Source: Kiritimatiellaeota bacterium B1221 (GTDB lineage: Bacteria > Verrucomicrobiota > Kiritimatiellia > SS1-B-03-39 > UBA6053). Taken from it: 60,697 nt of DNA. Location of the stretch: NCBI GenBank assembly GCA_029269125.1, contig JARHXX010000023.1:1-60697 (forward strand), in the 5' to 3' direction. Made by a program: the position numbers and the translations under genes. A model generated the notes under the pieces. The model did not search any database. It was not told the origin of the DNA and saw only the letters and a program-made list of their open reading frames with translations. Shown here piece after piece: positions 7,575 through 16,884 of the stretch; positions within the stretch are counted from its first letter, which is position 1; each line of letters begins with the position of its first letter.

Positions 7575-9818
7575 ATGAATGCAACCACTCCATTAAAACT
7601 GAAAACATTATTTACCCTGGCCCTGATGCTCATCAACGGATGGGCCGCAGCCGCAAACCTGAAAATCAGGCCCGGGGGCCACAATCCCAATCACCTCTTT
7701 GATGTCACGACGCCTTTGCGCTTTGAAGTTTTGACGACGGGAGTGGTCTCCGATGAGAGCGAAGCGGTGGCGGTATTACGCAACGCCTTTGGTGAGGAGG
7801 TGAAAACCCAAACCATTCAAAATCCAACAGGCGATTTTTGGGTGGACTTCGGAACGCCCGGCCGCGGATATTACGAGTTGGATGTCACATGGGGTTCCGC
7901 CAGCGGCCATTGCTCTTTAGGGGTAATGGAGTTTGTGAACCGGACAGCCAAAGAAGTGAGGGACGGCGGATACGTCTTCGGACTCAAATGGTGGGGCGGC
8001 ATCAAGCACAAAGCGGAATTTGAGCAGTCCATGGTAAACCTCGGCCTGCAATGGACACGGATCATTCAAAACGAGGGTATGAACCGGGGCGGGTTCACCA
8101 TCGTAAATATGCTGGAAGACTACCCCATGAATGCGGTGATCAAAGTGGAACGTTATCCCAGAGAACTGTATGATGCGGAGCGCTACGGACCCATCGAAGA
8201 ATACGAAAGTAAATTTCGTGGCGCATGGGTGATTAACAATCTGCCGCAAAAAGAACCCTATCAGGAATATCTCCGGGAAATGCTCAAGACCATTCCTGAG
8301 GATCAAAACGTATTTGAGATCTGGAATGAAGCCTGGAACAAAATGAACGCCGAGGATTTTGCAGAACTCTGTGGCTGGATTGCCGAGGTCATTTTGGCGG
8401 AACGTCCGCATGCCGTCATTGGTCCCAACCTGACCGGGGACACTGGAGAATTCGAATACGACAACCGGGTGATTGAAGCCGGTGGCATGAAGGGCATGAA
8501 CATGGTGGCATTGCATCCCTATGACATGGCCCAAAACCGTATCGAACTGCGGGAATACCAGGCATGGATTAAAGAAAAACTGGGACATGACGTGGAGATT
8601 CATATTACCGAATATGGTTCCCACTCCTGTCCGGAAGGCCCCATGCAACGTTCAGAAATGGAACAGGCCCGCATCGTGGTTCGCGACGGCATTTGCCTTT
8701 ACTCCGGCGGGGTGAAATCTTTGGCCCCGCATTGGGTGGGACAGTCGGAAAACAATCCCACCTATCATGAGGACTGGTTCGGATTTATCCGCAAGAATGA
8801 ACAACCGAAACCGGTGCTGATGGCCCATGCCAATGCCGCCCGCATGATCGACGGCAGTGAGTATTTGGGTGACCTCTGGTTCGGACCCAAAATTGCGGCC
8901 ATCGTGTTCGAACAAAAAGACGGGGAACAGGTTTTGATCCTGTGGGCCAGAGACAGTTCGCTGCCCGGCAAAGAAGAAAACCGCACCCGCATGGACATCA
9001 CCCTTTCCCCCGATGCCTCCGGGATTGTACTCACCGATATCATGGGCACAGAAAAATTCTTGAAAGCAGAAGAGGGGAAAATTCAACTCACCCTCGACGA
9101 GTCTCCCGTTTATCTGACCGGCTTCGGTCCGGGGCTCCTGGCCGGCATGAGCAAAGAACTCCGCGAAGACCGCTGGCCGGTAGAAGAGGTTCCCCGCAAT
9201 CAACGGCCCCTGCCCCGACTTGCCGACGGGCCCGTTTTTGACGGGGAGTTCAGTGACTGGGAAAGCGCTATAGAAGTCTCGATGGTGAATGCGAAAGTCA
9301 TGGGGTCGGATGCCAGTGGATCCGTTTATCTCGCCTGGGATGAATCCCATTTGTATTTTGCCGCCAATGTGCGCGACAACGAAATGATGAACAATATGAC
9401 CAGCAAAACGCTCTACCGGGGGGACGGGATCGAATTGTTTGTCAGTACCAAACCCCGGGAAGAAGGCGGCGGATTCGGCCCCGATGATTATCAGTTTTTC
9501 ATTACCCCCACTTCCAAAAGCGGAGAGGGCGTGATCGCCTGGGTGACCGACCGCGAAGGCGGGGTGATTCAGCATTTAGAAGGGGCAAAAACCTTTTTGG
9601 GTAAAACCGGAATGGGCTGGGGTCTGGAAGTGGCAATCCCCTGGTCCGCATTAAAAGACTTTAAACCTGAAGCAGGAAAACAACTTGCCATCGACATGAG
9701 ATTAAACGATGCCGATCAGGCCCATAAACGCTTTAAACTGGATCCCAGCGATTCACCGAAGTTTAGCGTGTTTGATCCCACCACCTGGTCGTTAATGACC
9801 CTGGAAGATTCACCATAA
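7575..9818 (+). CDS. Secreted clan GH-A-like glycoside hydrolase with C-terminal CBM9-like domain
   Basis: 747 residues from the ATG at 7575, which has AGGAC upstream and starts a signal peptide (TLFTLALMLINGWAAA). An earlier in-frame ATG at 7488 adds 29 unlikely residues. After a beta-rich N-terminal domain (about 25-125) comes a TIM-barrel-type region (about 130-480). Here VFEIWNEAWN gives the likely acid/base E252 after Asn, and EIHITEYGS the likely nucleophile E346, as in clan A hydrolases such as GH39 and GH5. From about 550 to the end is a CBM9-like sugar-binding domain (FDGEFSDWESAIEV, YLAWDESHLYFAANVRDNE, GDGIELFVS). It should act in the periplasm or outside the cell on a polysaccharide. 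The exact GH family and linkage are not certain. The prepilin gene starts 12 bases downstream, so the two may be co-transcribed. Confidence 0.8.
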   Translation: MNATTPLKLKTLFTLALMLINGWAAAANLKIRPGGHNPNHLFDVTTPLRFEVLTTGVVSDESEAVAVLRNAFGEEVKTQTIQNPTGDFWVDFGTPGRGYYELDVTWGSASGHCSLGVMEFVNRTAKEVRDGGYVFGLKWWGGIKHKAEFEQSMVNLGLQWTRIIQNEGMNRGGFTIVNMLEDYPMNAVIKVERYPRELYDAERYGPIEEYESKFRGAWVINNLPQKEPYQEYLREMLKTIPEDQNVFEIWNEAWNKMNAEDFAELCGWIAEVILAERPHAVIGPNLTGDTGEFEYDNRVIEAGGMKGMNMVALHPYDMAQNRIELREYQAWIKEKLGHDVEIHITEYGSHSCPEGPMQRSEMEQARIVVRDGICLYSGGVKSLAPHWVGQSENNPTYHEDWFGFIRKNEQPKPVLMAHANAARMIDGSEYLGDLWFGPKIAAIVFEQKDGEQVLILWARDSSLPGKEENRTRMDITLSPDASGIVLTDIMGTEKFLKAEEGKIQLTLDESPVYLTGFGPGLLAGMSKELREDRWPVEEVPRNQRPLPRLADGPVFDGEFSDWESAIEVSMVNAKVMGSDASGSVYLAWDESHLYFAANVRDNEMMNNMTSKTLYRGDGIELFVSTKPREEGGGFGPDDYQFFITPTSKSGEGVIAWVTDREGGVIQHLEGAKTFLGKTGMGWGLEVAIPWSALKDFKPEAGKQLAIDMRLNDADQAHKRFKLDPSDSPKFSVFDPTTWSLMTLEDSP

Positions 9819-9830
9819 CCCGGAAAAACT

Positions 9831-10610
9831 ATGCAGATTCTCAACCATAAAAGGAGCGCTGCCTTCGCCCCGCCTCCAGGGTCAGACTGCCGGGCCTTCA
9901 CCCTCATTGAAATGCTGGTGGTGATCGCCATCATCGCCCTGCTGATGACCCTGCTCGCACCGGTTGCCGGTCGCACCATGGAAAATTCCCGTCGGTCAAC
10001 CTGTGCAGGCAACATCCGCTCACTGACCCAGGGGCTGTTGTCCTATGCAAACGATCACCAGGGTTTCTTTCCTCCCACCGCCCCCAACAGCAACAGTTGG
10101 CCCTGGGACGGAGATTGGGCTATCCGGTACTCGGATTTTTATAAAAATTATTTAACCGATAAAGAGGTCTACTTTTGCCCCACCGCTCTGAAAAATGAAA
10201 TCATAAATGAAGGCACCGAGTGTTATCCGGTATTCCCGAGTAAAGCATCCAACGCCTGGCGCGTGAACATTTCTTACGCATATTTCTTTGGCTATGACCA
10301 ATGGGAAAAAGATGGTGAACTCAATTATAAAAACGGCCGCAATGGCTACGCAAATATGACGCAGGTATTTGCCCCCAGTCAATCCACCATCATTGCCGAT
10401 GTGATGAAACTGGGAAGCTCAACCCCCTCTTTGAGTGCAGCCCCCGGCAGAGATTGGAACCATCAGGGAAACACATATAAAGAATCAGGGGGACACATGG
10501 GTTATGCGGATGGACATGTGCGCTGGGTCACCATGAATGATGGATTTCTGGACGAGTGGGTCAACAAGAGCGGCGGACGGAATTATTATATCCATCAAGT
10601 GCCCCAGTAA
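9831..10610 (+). CDS. Type II secretion-like prepilin with DG-type C-terminal tail
   Basis: 259 residues. It has a class III signal: cleavage expected between A22 and F23 (CRAFTLIEML), with Glu at position 5 of the mature protein, and a hydrophobic helix of about 20 residues (MLVVIAIIALLMTLLAPV). The C-terminal part has GGHMGYADGHVRWV, the histidine/Asp-Gly motif common in the expanded prepilin families of PVC bacteria. The sequence between (STCAGNIRSLTQGLLSYAND, aromatic-rich) also fits that class. It would be processed by prepilin peptidase and inserted in the inner membrane or a pseudopilus. It lies 12 bases after the secreted glycosidase gene with a GGAAAA ribosome-binding site. Specific role unknown. 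Confidence 0.88.
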   Translation: MQILNHKRSAAFAPPPGSDCRAFTLIEMLVVIAIIALLMTLLAPVAGRTMENSRRSTCAGNIRSLTQGLLSYANDHQGFFPPTAPNSNSWPWDGDWAIRYSDFYKNYLTDKEVYFCPTALKNEIINEGTECYPVFPSKASNAWRVNISYAYFFGYDQWEKDGELNYKNGRNGYANMTQVFAPSQSTIIADVMKLGSSTPSLSAAPGRDWNHQGNTYKESGGHMGYADGHVRWVTMNDGFLDEWVNKSGGRNYYIHQVPQ

Positions 10611-10626
10611 AAAACATCCCGGTGGC

Positions 10627-11919
10627 CTACACCCCGATCCATCCCGCGCGGCGACAGACATCGACGAAGGATGCGGCAGTCCAAAGCTGACTGCCCGACC
10701 CCTTCACTTCCCGGGTACGGGTATCCGTCACCTCATGGAAACTGCCGTCACCTACACAGGTCCGGGCGAGTAGCGCGGCATTTTGCGCGCTGCGGTTGAC
10801 GCCATCAGAAATCTCCAGCGCTCTCAGAAATAAACTGTCCACAAATGGCCAGGAGCTGTGGTTGTGATACCAGTGGTCCCCTTCGAAAAAAGGATGAAAC
10901 AAGGGCACCCCGCCATCCGTCACCGGATACCCCCTAAGGGCGCGTTGGGCATCCTTCCCTTTCACTGTCCCGCTCATCACGGCAAGCGCGGCCCCCAGGG
11001 CTTCGCGCCGATTTTGCAAAACCCCGTGCCGGTCTTTAAAGTAGCTGAAACTCCCGTCGTCAAAACGCAGTTCCCGGCAGATCGCCTGCTTCAGTTGTTC
11101 ACACCGATTTGCCCAGGCGCTTGACGCATCCGCTTTGCCAAGCTGTTTCGCCGCGTCAGCCATCGCCTGGAGGGCCATCACATACAGGCAGTTGGTGGAC
11201 AGACTCTTTATCAGCACACAGTCCCCAGGCGTCCAGTCCTGAGGATATCCGATTGCAGGGTGATCCAGAAAATGAATATCAATAAACGACGCCTGCCCGA
11301 AGTAGAGTCCGTCTTCCGGATCATAAAAGGGTTGATAGAAGGAGGCGAAAAATTCCTGACCGCTGTCGTAGAACCAACGCCAGTCCGCCTGCTCCCCCAT
11401 TTTTTTCAGCAGGTCACAGGTGCACCATAACCAAATCACATCATCGGTTCTGCGGGTGTAGGAGTTGGTGTTGAATTTCTTTTTATAGTCGTTTTCAGAC
11501 AGCGGCTCTTCAATCCACGGCACCTGAATTTCATGAAGACAATTCCCCTTGGAAACCCTGAACCCGAGTTGGCTTCTTAGCTTTCGGGTATGTCGGATAC
11601 TGGAGAGCATGATGTCGGGATAAAGGGCGTTCAGCCCCAGAATTCCCGAATAACATATGTCCCGGGTGTAAACCATCGGACCAAATTCAGACCCGGCACC
11701 AAAGTACTGTATTCCATCCGATTCAATGATATTTTTTTCAATATCGGAAAGCGCAATCCTCCACAGACGTTCGATGAGAGGAGATGGGTCCGTTAAGCGG
11801 ATTTGACCCTGCGGATCAGGATCCGGAAGATCATCCAGATGAAGGGTCCCTCTCGCATCTGAAACACGGTTGCCGGTGAGTTCTAAAGGAGGTTGATGGA
11901 AAGAAAGATTTTCAGACAT
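10627..11919 (-). CDS. Six-hairpin (alpha/alpha) glycosidase-like protein
   Basis: 430 residues from the ATG at 11919; the longer frame to 11958 begins with TTG and is less likely. Repeated helix pairs with aromatic and acidic residues fit an (alpha/alpha)6 toroid: YTRDICYSGILGLNAL, TDDVIWLWCTCDLLKK, DPEDGLYFGQASFID, SLSTNCLYVMALQAMADAAK and a C-terminal WYHNHSSWPFVDSLFLRA. These features match the six-hairpin glycosidase superfamily, as in GH15, GH37, GH63 and relatives, but I cannot assign a family or the catalytic acids. No signal peptide, so probably cytoplasmic, acting on imported oligosaccharides. It is convergent with the prepilin gene and divergent from the gene at 11992. Confidence 0.7.
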   Translation of the reverse strand: MSENLSFHQPPLELTGNRVSDARGTLHLDDLPDPDPQGQIRLTDPSPLIERLWRIALSDIEKNIIESDGIQYFGAGSEFGPMVYTRDICYSGILGLNALYPDIMLSSIRHTRKLRSQLGFRVSKGNCLHEIQVPWIEEPLSENDYKKKFNTNSYTRRTDDVIWLWCTCDLLKKMGEQADWRWFYDSGQEFFASFYQPFYDPEDGLYFGQASFIDIHFLDHPAIGYPQDWTPGDCVLIKSLSTNCLYVMALQAMADAAKQLGKADASSAWANRCEQLKQAICRELRFDDGSFSYFKDRHGVLQNRREALGAALAVMSGTVKGKDAQRALRGYPVTDGGVPLFHPFFEGDHWYHNHSSWPFVDSLFLRALEISDGVNRSAQNAALLARTCVGDGSFHEVTDTRTREVKGSGSQLWTAASFVDVCRRAGWIGV

Positions 11920-11991
11920 GACTTCTTTTAACCCCGGACTTGCGGGTGGCGAGTTCAATGTTTAGGTAGGTTCTTTCAAGGAGAAATCATC

Positions 11992-12486
11992 ATGCCGGTT
12001 CAAGTCATATCCCCCAATGAACATCCCGAATTTACTCACCCTGTTATCTTTCTGGCTGGTCCAATCCAGGGGGCCCCTGACTGGCACACCGAAGCGATTG
12101 ACTGGTTCCAAAAGCATGCAGCCGACTTAACCATCGCAACCCCGAAGCGAATTCATTTCGATCAGAAAGTGTCTTATGAAGAACAGGTGGATTGGGAAAC
12201 CCGGTATTTAAATCAGGCGGCCCTAACCGGAGTGGTATTGTTTTGGTTGGCGAGGGAACAAAACCATTCCTGTGAACGACCTTTTGCACAAACCACCCGG
12301 TTTGAACTGGGAGAGTGGAAAGCCAAACATGAACAAACGGGATGCAGCATGGTTCTGGGCATCGACGAAGGATTCAGCAATACCCGATACTTTCACAGAC
12401 GCTTTGGTCAAGACTGTCCCAAGGTCCCCATCTGTCAAACGCTTGAAGAGACCTGCGCAAAAGCGCTCGAGTTGATTATTGATTAA
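11992..12486 (+). CDS. Nucleoside 2-deoxyribosyltransferase-like protein
   Basis: 164 residues. The start of the Rossmann-like fold shows PVIFLAGPIQG, the motif of nucleoside 2-deoxyribosyltransferase-like proteins, followed by VDWETRYLNQAALTGVVLFW and a later RFELGEWKAK where the catalytic Glu of this superfamily is expected. It may cleave or exchange an N-glycosidic bond of a nucleoside or nucleotide in the cytoplasm. Many members are uncharacterised and found in phages and accessory regions. It is divergent from the six-hairpin glycosidase and stands outside the sugar theme of its neighbours. Activity and substrate are not certain. Confidence 0.75.
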   Translation: MPVQVISPNEHPEFTHPVIFLAGPIQGAPDWHTEAIDWFQKHAADLTIATPKRIHFDQKVSYEEQVDWETRYLNQAALTGVVLFWLAREQNHSCERPFAQTTRFELGEWKAKHEQTGCSMVLGIDEGFSNTRYFHRRFGQDCPKVPICQTLEETCAKALELIID

Positions 12487-12510
12487 AATGCAACATCCAT
12501 TTTTTAAAAT

Positions 12511-12618
12511 CACCCGCTGCGCTGGAGAGCACAGAGACCAGCGCGGGGAAGGAAGCTCGCCGAACCATGCCGTCAATTGCATGGCTCCGTGCGCTTGTGT
12601 CCTCCAGCGCAGCGGGTG
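12511..12618. repeat. 17-bp perfect inverted repeat element
   Basis: Arms 12511-12527 (CACCCGCTGCGCTGGAG) and 12602-12618 are exact reverse complements around 74 bases. The element fills the gap between two convergent genes. A related half-element lies at 18034-18083, with the sequence CACCCGCTGCGCTGAAGAGC and following bases also matching the right arm. This suggests a dispersed MITE-like or REP-like family. It could also act as a bidirectional terminator. Confidence 0.75.
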
Positions 12619-12631
12619 GTAAAATCTTCTG

Positions 12632-14623
12632 TCATCCAGAAATGGTATAACTCAAAAACAAAAATCCGGGGGCCTGATCGATCTTGAAGGTGACCCTCCC
12701 GTCGGACCCGACTGTTTTTACTTCGGTGGATTGCTGCACAAGATCTGTCATCTCGATTTGACAGTTTGACAGCCATCCCATCTGGAGCTCCGCTTCTGTT
12801 TGCGCATTACATCGCTCGCGGAAGATCAGCAAGGTTCCACGATTTTCATCCGGCAGGTGGGATTGAAATCCGGTCCAGGAAGCATTGTCCGGTGGGTCAC
12901 CGAGGGGATGCACAATGCCCCCGTAAATGACCTCACGCTGTTTTTTGTACAGGGCGAGCAGAGGCGCAATTTCTTTTTTTGCTTCGACGGTATAATATTT
13001 GGTCTCCTGAAAAAACAGGGGAATGCCCATCAGCGCGATGGCCACCGCATAGGCGTGGGAGTGCAAATGTGCGTCACTAAAATCCTGACTCACCCTATCC
13101 ACGTTTTGAATCACGCATTGGAAACGGTGCGGGTTCAAATACTTTGCCACCTGCCAGAGATCACGGAGTACGGTGTGCGGACGGTAAATAACGTTTTGAG
13201 GCCGGAGAGGCTTCCGGTTTTCAAGAAAGATGCAGCCGTATTCCCTCGCAAAGAAATATCCGTAGCGCGGTTCATTCTCGGTAACATCCCAATTCACCCG
13301 AACCTTGTGATCTGTCCAACTGATAAAATCACGGACCTTTTGCATCAAACTGTCAATTTCGCTTCGGCATCGCAGATCGGCAAAATCCAGCTTGTACTGC
13401 ACAAAGCCCCCTTCGGTATAGTTGGCCTTCAGTTCGTCCAGACTGATGGGGGTGGCGGCGGCCCAAAGGCCCAGTTTCACCCCGCGGGCTTTCGCATGCC
13501 CCCGCAGCGGCGCCCACCCCCCGGGATGACTCTCCGGATGCGGATGCCATCCGTTTGCTTGCGGATCCCAGCTGGAATTTCCAGGGGGAACCTGCCAGCC
13601 GTCATCGATCTGCAGCACGTCGATTCCCAATTCGGCACAGGTGTCGATCTCCTGCATCACACTGGGCTGACAGGCCGCCCGCCGCGCATCTGCACTGGTT
13701 TCGGTGCTGCCCCAGGTGTTGGCCTGAATGTAGATGTCACGGGCCGGATCGATGGGAAAGCGAAGACGGTCGAAAGTCTTAAAAGTAATTTCACGCGCCA
13801 GATCACCCCCGGACCAAACCAGACACCAGGTGGCCCAGCCAGCAGTGAACCCTTCACTTGAAATTTCTTCGGGGTGCAGTCCCCATCCACTGCAACTTAA
13901 CCCCTGGGTTCGGTCACAGATAAAGCCCCCGGTATCATGACCGGCTTTGTTCACGCACTTGTGGGATTCTTTGACCAGCGCGATGCCGCCGTCCGCATCT
14001 TCAACACAGGCCGCGTTGGCCCAGTCACACCATTCACTGCCCTGCAGCGGGTGATCAATGACTTCCTCTTTCAACAAATTTTGGTGGGTGTCATTGCGGC
14101 GTTGGGTGTCGTTGTAGTATCCAAAGAAACGCCGTCTTTGAGGAGACGGCCCCAAAGGCACCTGTTCATTACGGGCGGGAAAGGGTTTTCCCTGCCGACG
14201 CGGCTCTGACGAGGCCGCAGGAGGAACGTCCCATCTGGCCGCAAGTTGAGTGCGGATGCCGGGGGCATGGGGGTAAGCCCAAACCGTACATTGCAGGGTG
14301 AGTCCCTGCGCGGGATAAGGAATTTCGGCGCGGACGCAAATATGCTGCCGGGTAAAGCCCCCGTCGTCCTGCACGCGGGCCTGAAGGATTGGCATTTCCG
14401 CCCCGGATGCTTCAGAGCCATCCGGCAACTGCCAGTCACATTTCTCCGCTTGGTTGACCCAACTGCGGCCGGAGGAAAGGTCGGACACTTCGCGGGTGAC
14501 CAAGCCCTGGTCCGTCCATTGCCAGATACGCTGCATCCGGCCGGTGGACACAATCAACCGGTCCTGATCTGTGGTGACAGTCGCATTTTCGAAAGCACAG
14601 GAAATCTCGGGAAGAATAGACAT
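12632..14623 (-). CDS. Alpha-galactosidase-like glycoside hydrolase (GH36 type)
   Basis: 663 residues from the ATG at 14623; an ATG four codons earlier (14635) is equally possible. After an N-terminal beta-sandwich (to about 300), the barrel has the melibiase motifs DVLQIDDGWQ and GGFVQYKLDFAD. In the second, the Asp after Lys-Leu (about D413) is the expected nucleophile; the later VRVNWDVTENEPR region probably carries the acid/base Asp. The length and order match GH36. No signal peptide was seen, so it should release terminal alpha-linked galactose (or a similar sugar) in the cytoplasm. It converges on the deoxyribosyltransferase-like gene. Substrate specificity is inferred from family only. 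Confidence 0.85.
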   Translation of the reverse strand: MSILPEISCAFENATVTTDQDRLIVSTGRMQRIWQWTDQGLVTREVSDLSSGRSWVNQAEKCDWQLPDGSEASGAEMPILQARVQDDGGFTRQHICVRAEIPYPAQGLTLQCTVWAYPHAPGIRTQLAARWDVPPAASSEPRRQGKPFPARNEQVPLGPSPQRRRFFGYYNDTQRRNDTHQNLLKEEVIDHPLQGSEWCDWANAACVEDADGGIALVKESHKCVNKAGHDTGGFICDRTQGLSCSGWGLHPEEISSEGFTAGWATWCLVWSGGDLAREITFKTFDRLRFPIDPARDIYIQANTWGSTETSADARRAACQPSVMQEIDTCAELGIDVLQIDDGWQVPPGNSSWDPQANGWHPHPESHPGGWAPLRGHAKARGVKLGLWAAATPISLDELKANYTEGGFVQYKLDFADLRCRSEIDSLMQKVRDFISWTDHKVRVNWDVTENEPRYGYFFAREYGCIFLENRKPLRPQNVIYRPHTVLRDLWQVAKYLNPHRFQCVIQNVDRVSQDFSDAHLHSHAYAVAIALMGIPLFFQETKYYTVEAKKEIAPLLALYKKQREVIYGGIVHPLGDPPDNASWTGFQSHLPDENRGTLLIFRERCNAQTEAELQMGWLSNCQIEMTDLVQQSTEVKTVGSDGRVTFKIDQAPGFLFLSYTISG

Positions 14624-14700
14624 TTTTCCGTTCAATCACTGTGGGATTTTATTTGCAAGATCGGCGATAAGAAAAGAGCAGGGAGACTTTAAAGTTCTTT

Positions 14701-14920
14701 TCAAATTGGGCTGAAGGCCCACAACGATACCAGCCCAGTGCGAAGCGCTGGGAACATCACCCCCCAAGAATCCTCGGGCCGAAGGTCCGCGAAGATTACC
14801 AACCAATGGATGTTCTTCGCGGACCTTCAGCCCGATAGCGATTTTGTGTGAATCATACCCAGCCCTCGCAAGCGAGGACTGAGCTGGTATCTTCGTGGAC
14901 CTTTGGCCCAACTTGAGAAA
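14701..14920. repeat. Mirror-arranged copies of the 73-bp repeat family
   Basis: Two degenerate copies in direct orientation (GATACCAGCC at 14726; the related GATTACC at 14794) are followed by two inverted copies (GCTGGTATCTTCGTGGACCT around 14883). The core phrases (GGGC, CAAAGGTCC, CGAAGATACCAGC) are those of the tandem array at 55597-55983. The hairpin CCCAGTGC/GCGCTGGG here replaces CCCGGTGC/GCGCCGGG there. The whole 14624-15015 stretch otherwise holds no gene. Confidence 0.75.
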
Positions 14921-15015
14921 CCCAACCGGTAGGGGCGGCTTAAATTAATCAGTTTGATTGATCATTATCTTTGGCCGTTACGGGGGAGGAACGACTCTCG
15001 GGCAGGCGTAACCGA

Positions 15016-15046
15016 TTGACATAGGTAGTTGTAGAGCTTTTATAAA
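15016..15046 (+). promoter_or_regulatory. Putative sigma-70 promoter of the sulfatase gene
   Basis: TTGACA at 15016-15021 and an AT-rich box (TTATAA 15040-15045, or TATAAA 15041-15046) 18-19 bases later. The predicted transcription start falls at about 15052, right at the palindrome 15055-15070. Confidence 0.5.
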
Positions 15047-15054
15047 TTAGTTTA

Positions 15055-15070
15055 GCGCACACATGTGCGC
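15055..15070. promoter_or_regulatory. Putative LacI-type operator, copy 1 (CGCACACATGTGCG)
   Basis: GCGCACACATGTGCGC, with a perfect CACATGTG core at 15060-15067. It sits at the predicted +1 of the sulfatase promoter, a classic repression position. The 14-mer CGCACACATGTGCG recurs exactly at 19080-19093 and the core again at 20609-20616. The LacI gene at 16973 is the nearest candidate regulator. Confidence 0.6.
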
Positions 15071-15128
15071 GTAATCCTCGATAAATGGTCGTTAAGTGGT
15101 TTATGCTCTGTGATATGCGTCTCAAACT

Positions 15129-16649
15129 ATGACTGCACCAAATATTTTATTGATTACCGGGGACCACATGCGTTCCGATTTGATTGAAGCCACCGATGAT
15201 GGCTTGCGCTCTGCCCCCCTGTATCCGCATGTGCCTACCCCGCATTTGGACCGTTTGGCGGCCGGGGGGGTCAGTTTCAGTCATTGCCATGCTTTAAATC
15301 CCATTTGTGTGCCGTCACGGGCGTCGATTACCTCCGGCTGTTACCCGCACAAGTGTACCGGCACTAAAGAAAACCGGGGGCGGCTCAAACCGGAGATGCC
15401 CCGGTTAGCGCAACATTTTGCGGACCGGGGATATCAAACCACCGCCATTGGGAAGTTGCACTATTTACCTTACATGCCCCCCGGAGAGCCACGAACATTG
15501 CATGGATTTCAATACGCCGAGTTGTGTGAAGAAGGGCGTATTTTGAATTCCTTTGATCCAGACGGCCAACAACGGGGGCTGGAAGAATATCGCGATTTTC
15601 TCAGTGATCACGGTTGGGGAGGCTACGAACGCTCGCATGGCATCGGCAACAATGACATCCATCCCGGCACCGTCCCCTTCTCCGCAGAACTGCACGAAGA
15701 AGCCTGGGTGGCCACCCGCTCCATCGCCGCCATCGATCGGCATCAGGAACAGCATCCCGATCAACCCTTTTTCATGTGGAGTTCCTTCACCAAACCGCAT
15801 CCCCCCTACGATCCGCCTGCCCCCTACGACCGCCTGATCGATCCGCGGTCGCTTCCCGCACCTTTGGGAGCGGATCAGCCCGGGCTCATGGACGACCGCG
15901 ATCCGGAAGTGCGCATCCGCGACAAGCGTTTTGGCTGGGACCGCTATTCGCCTGAAATGATTCAAACCGCCCGGGCGCGCTACGGGGGATTGGTGAACTT
16001 TCAGGATGAAATGATCGGGCGCATCCTCACCCATCTGGAAGAAAAAGGACTGCTGGAAAATACCATCGTGGTTTACACTGCTGACCACGGGGATTTACTG
16101 GGCGATTTCGGACGCTTTTTTAAATCCAGTCTGTTTGATGGCTCGGTCAAAGTGCCCTTGATCATTCATGCCCCGCAATCGGATGCAGAGACCGGAAAAC
16201 GAAATCAGCTGGTGGGACTGCATGATCTCTTCCCCACCCTTTGCGCGCTATCCGGACAGCCGGTTCCCGATGGGATGGATGGTCAAAACCTGACTCCGGT
16301 GTTAAAAGATCCAACATCCGCCGGTCGGGAATTTTTCGTATCGCAATGTTTTGATTCCCCCCTGCAAAAATACATGATCCGCACAGAAAAGTGGAAATAC
16401 ATTTATCACGAAAGCGGATCCACCGAAGAATTGTATAAGCTGGAAGGAAAGGATTACGAATTAAACAATCTGGCCAGCCAACACCCTGAGATTACCGCAT
16501 CCTTCCAGGAGAAACTGAAAGCCTGGTGTCGGGAAAACGGGGATGAGATGATCTTTGATGACGCGGGGGAGCTTCGCAGTCACCCCGGCGACTGTCCGCA
16601 GCTGAAAGCTGAATTCACCATTGGTGAGCTGGGCTGGAGAAAGTATTGA
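15129..16649 (+). CDS. Type I sulfatase (Cys-type, formylglycine-dependent)
   Basis: 506 residues. Metal-binding start NILLITGDHMRSD, then the sulfatase signature NPICVPSRASITSG, where C60 would be converted to formylglycine. Further conserved elements are AIGKLHYLP, FFMWSSFTKPHPPYDPP and the metal-site VVYTADHGDLLGDFG. Length and layout are normal for the alkaline-phosphatase-fold sulfatases. No signal peptide is apparent, suggesting cytoplasmic action on imported sulfated oligosaccharides, or a missed export signal. It needs a maturase; the only SUMF1-like protein in the window lacks the catalytic cysteines. A sigma-70-like promoter and an operator lie upstream and a LacI gene lies downstream, so expression is probably sugar-induced. 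Confidence 0.92.
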   Translation: MTAPNILLITGDHMRSDLIEATDDGLRSAPLYPHVPTPHLDRLAAGGVSFSHCHALNPICVPSRASITSGCYPHKCTGTKENRGRLKPEMPRLAQHFADRGYQTTAIGKLHYLPYMPPGEPRTLHGFQYAELCEEGRILNSFDPDGQQRGLEEYRDFLSDHGWGGYERSHGIGNNDIHPGTVPFSAELHEEAWVATRSIAAIDRHQEQHPDQPFFMWSSFTKPHPPYDPPAPYDRLIDPRSLPAPLGADQPGLMDDRDPEVRIRDKRFGWDRYSPEMIQTARARYGGLVNFQDEMIGRILTHLEEKGLLENTIVVYTADHGDLLGDFGRFFKSSLFDGSVKVPLIIHAPQSDAETGKRNQLVGLHDLFPTLCALSGQPVPDGMDGQNLTPVLKDPTSAGREFFVSQCFDSPLQKYMIRTEKWKYIYHESGSTEELYKLEGKDYELNNLASQHPEITASFQEKLKAWCRENGDEMIFDDAGELRSHPGDCPQLKAEFTIGELGWRKY

Positions 16650-16677
16650 GGGTTTCAAACATACCGGGAAAGAAATG

Positions 16678-16695
16678 AGCCACAAAAAGGCACGA
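16678..16695. repeat. 18-bp dispersed motif, copy 2
   Basis: AGCCACAAAAAGGCACGA, the exact reverse complement of 1611-1628. Confidence 0.6.
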
Positions 16696-16884
16696 TAAAA
16701 ACGCATCATGAATTCCTGCAGAACGGGGCTGGCGGGGATGGGGAGAGTGAAAGTATGATATTCTTTCCTGCTGCATCTGGTGGCTGCGCATACCGCGCAA
16801 GTGCCGAATTTGGTTTCAGTAACAATTTTTCACATACAAAATAATCCACTTTCTCGGTTCTTATGTGTTAGATCTTTTACTGAA

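Noticed and set aside
11992..12486. Phage or defence island marker
   Set aside because: A nucleoside deoxyribosyltransferase-like gene alone, with no integrase, phage gene or nuclease around it, does not support this.
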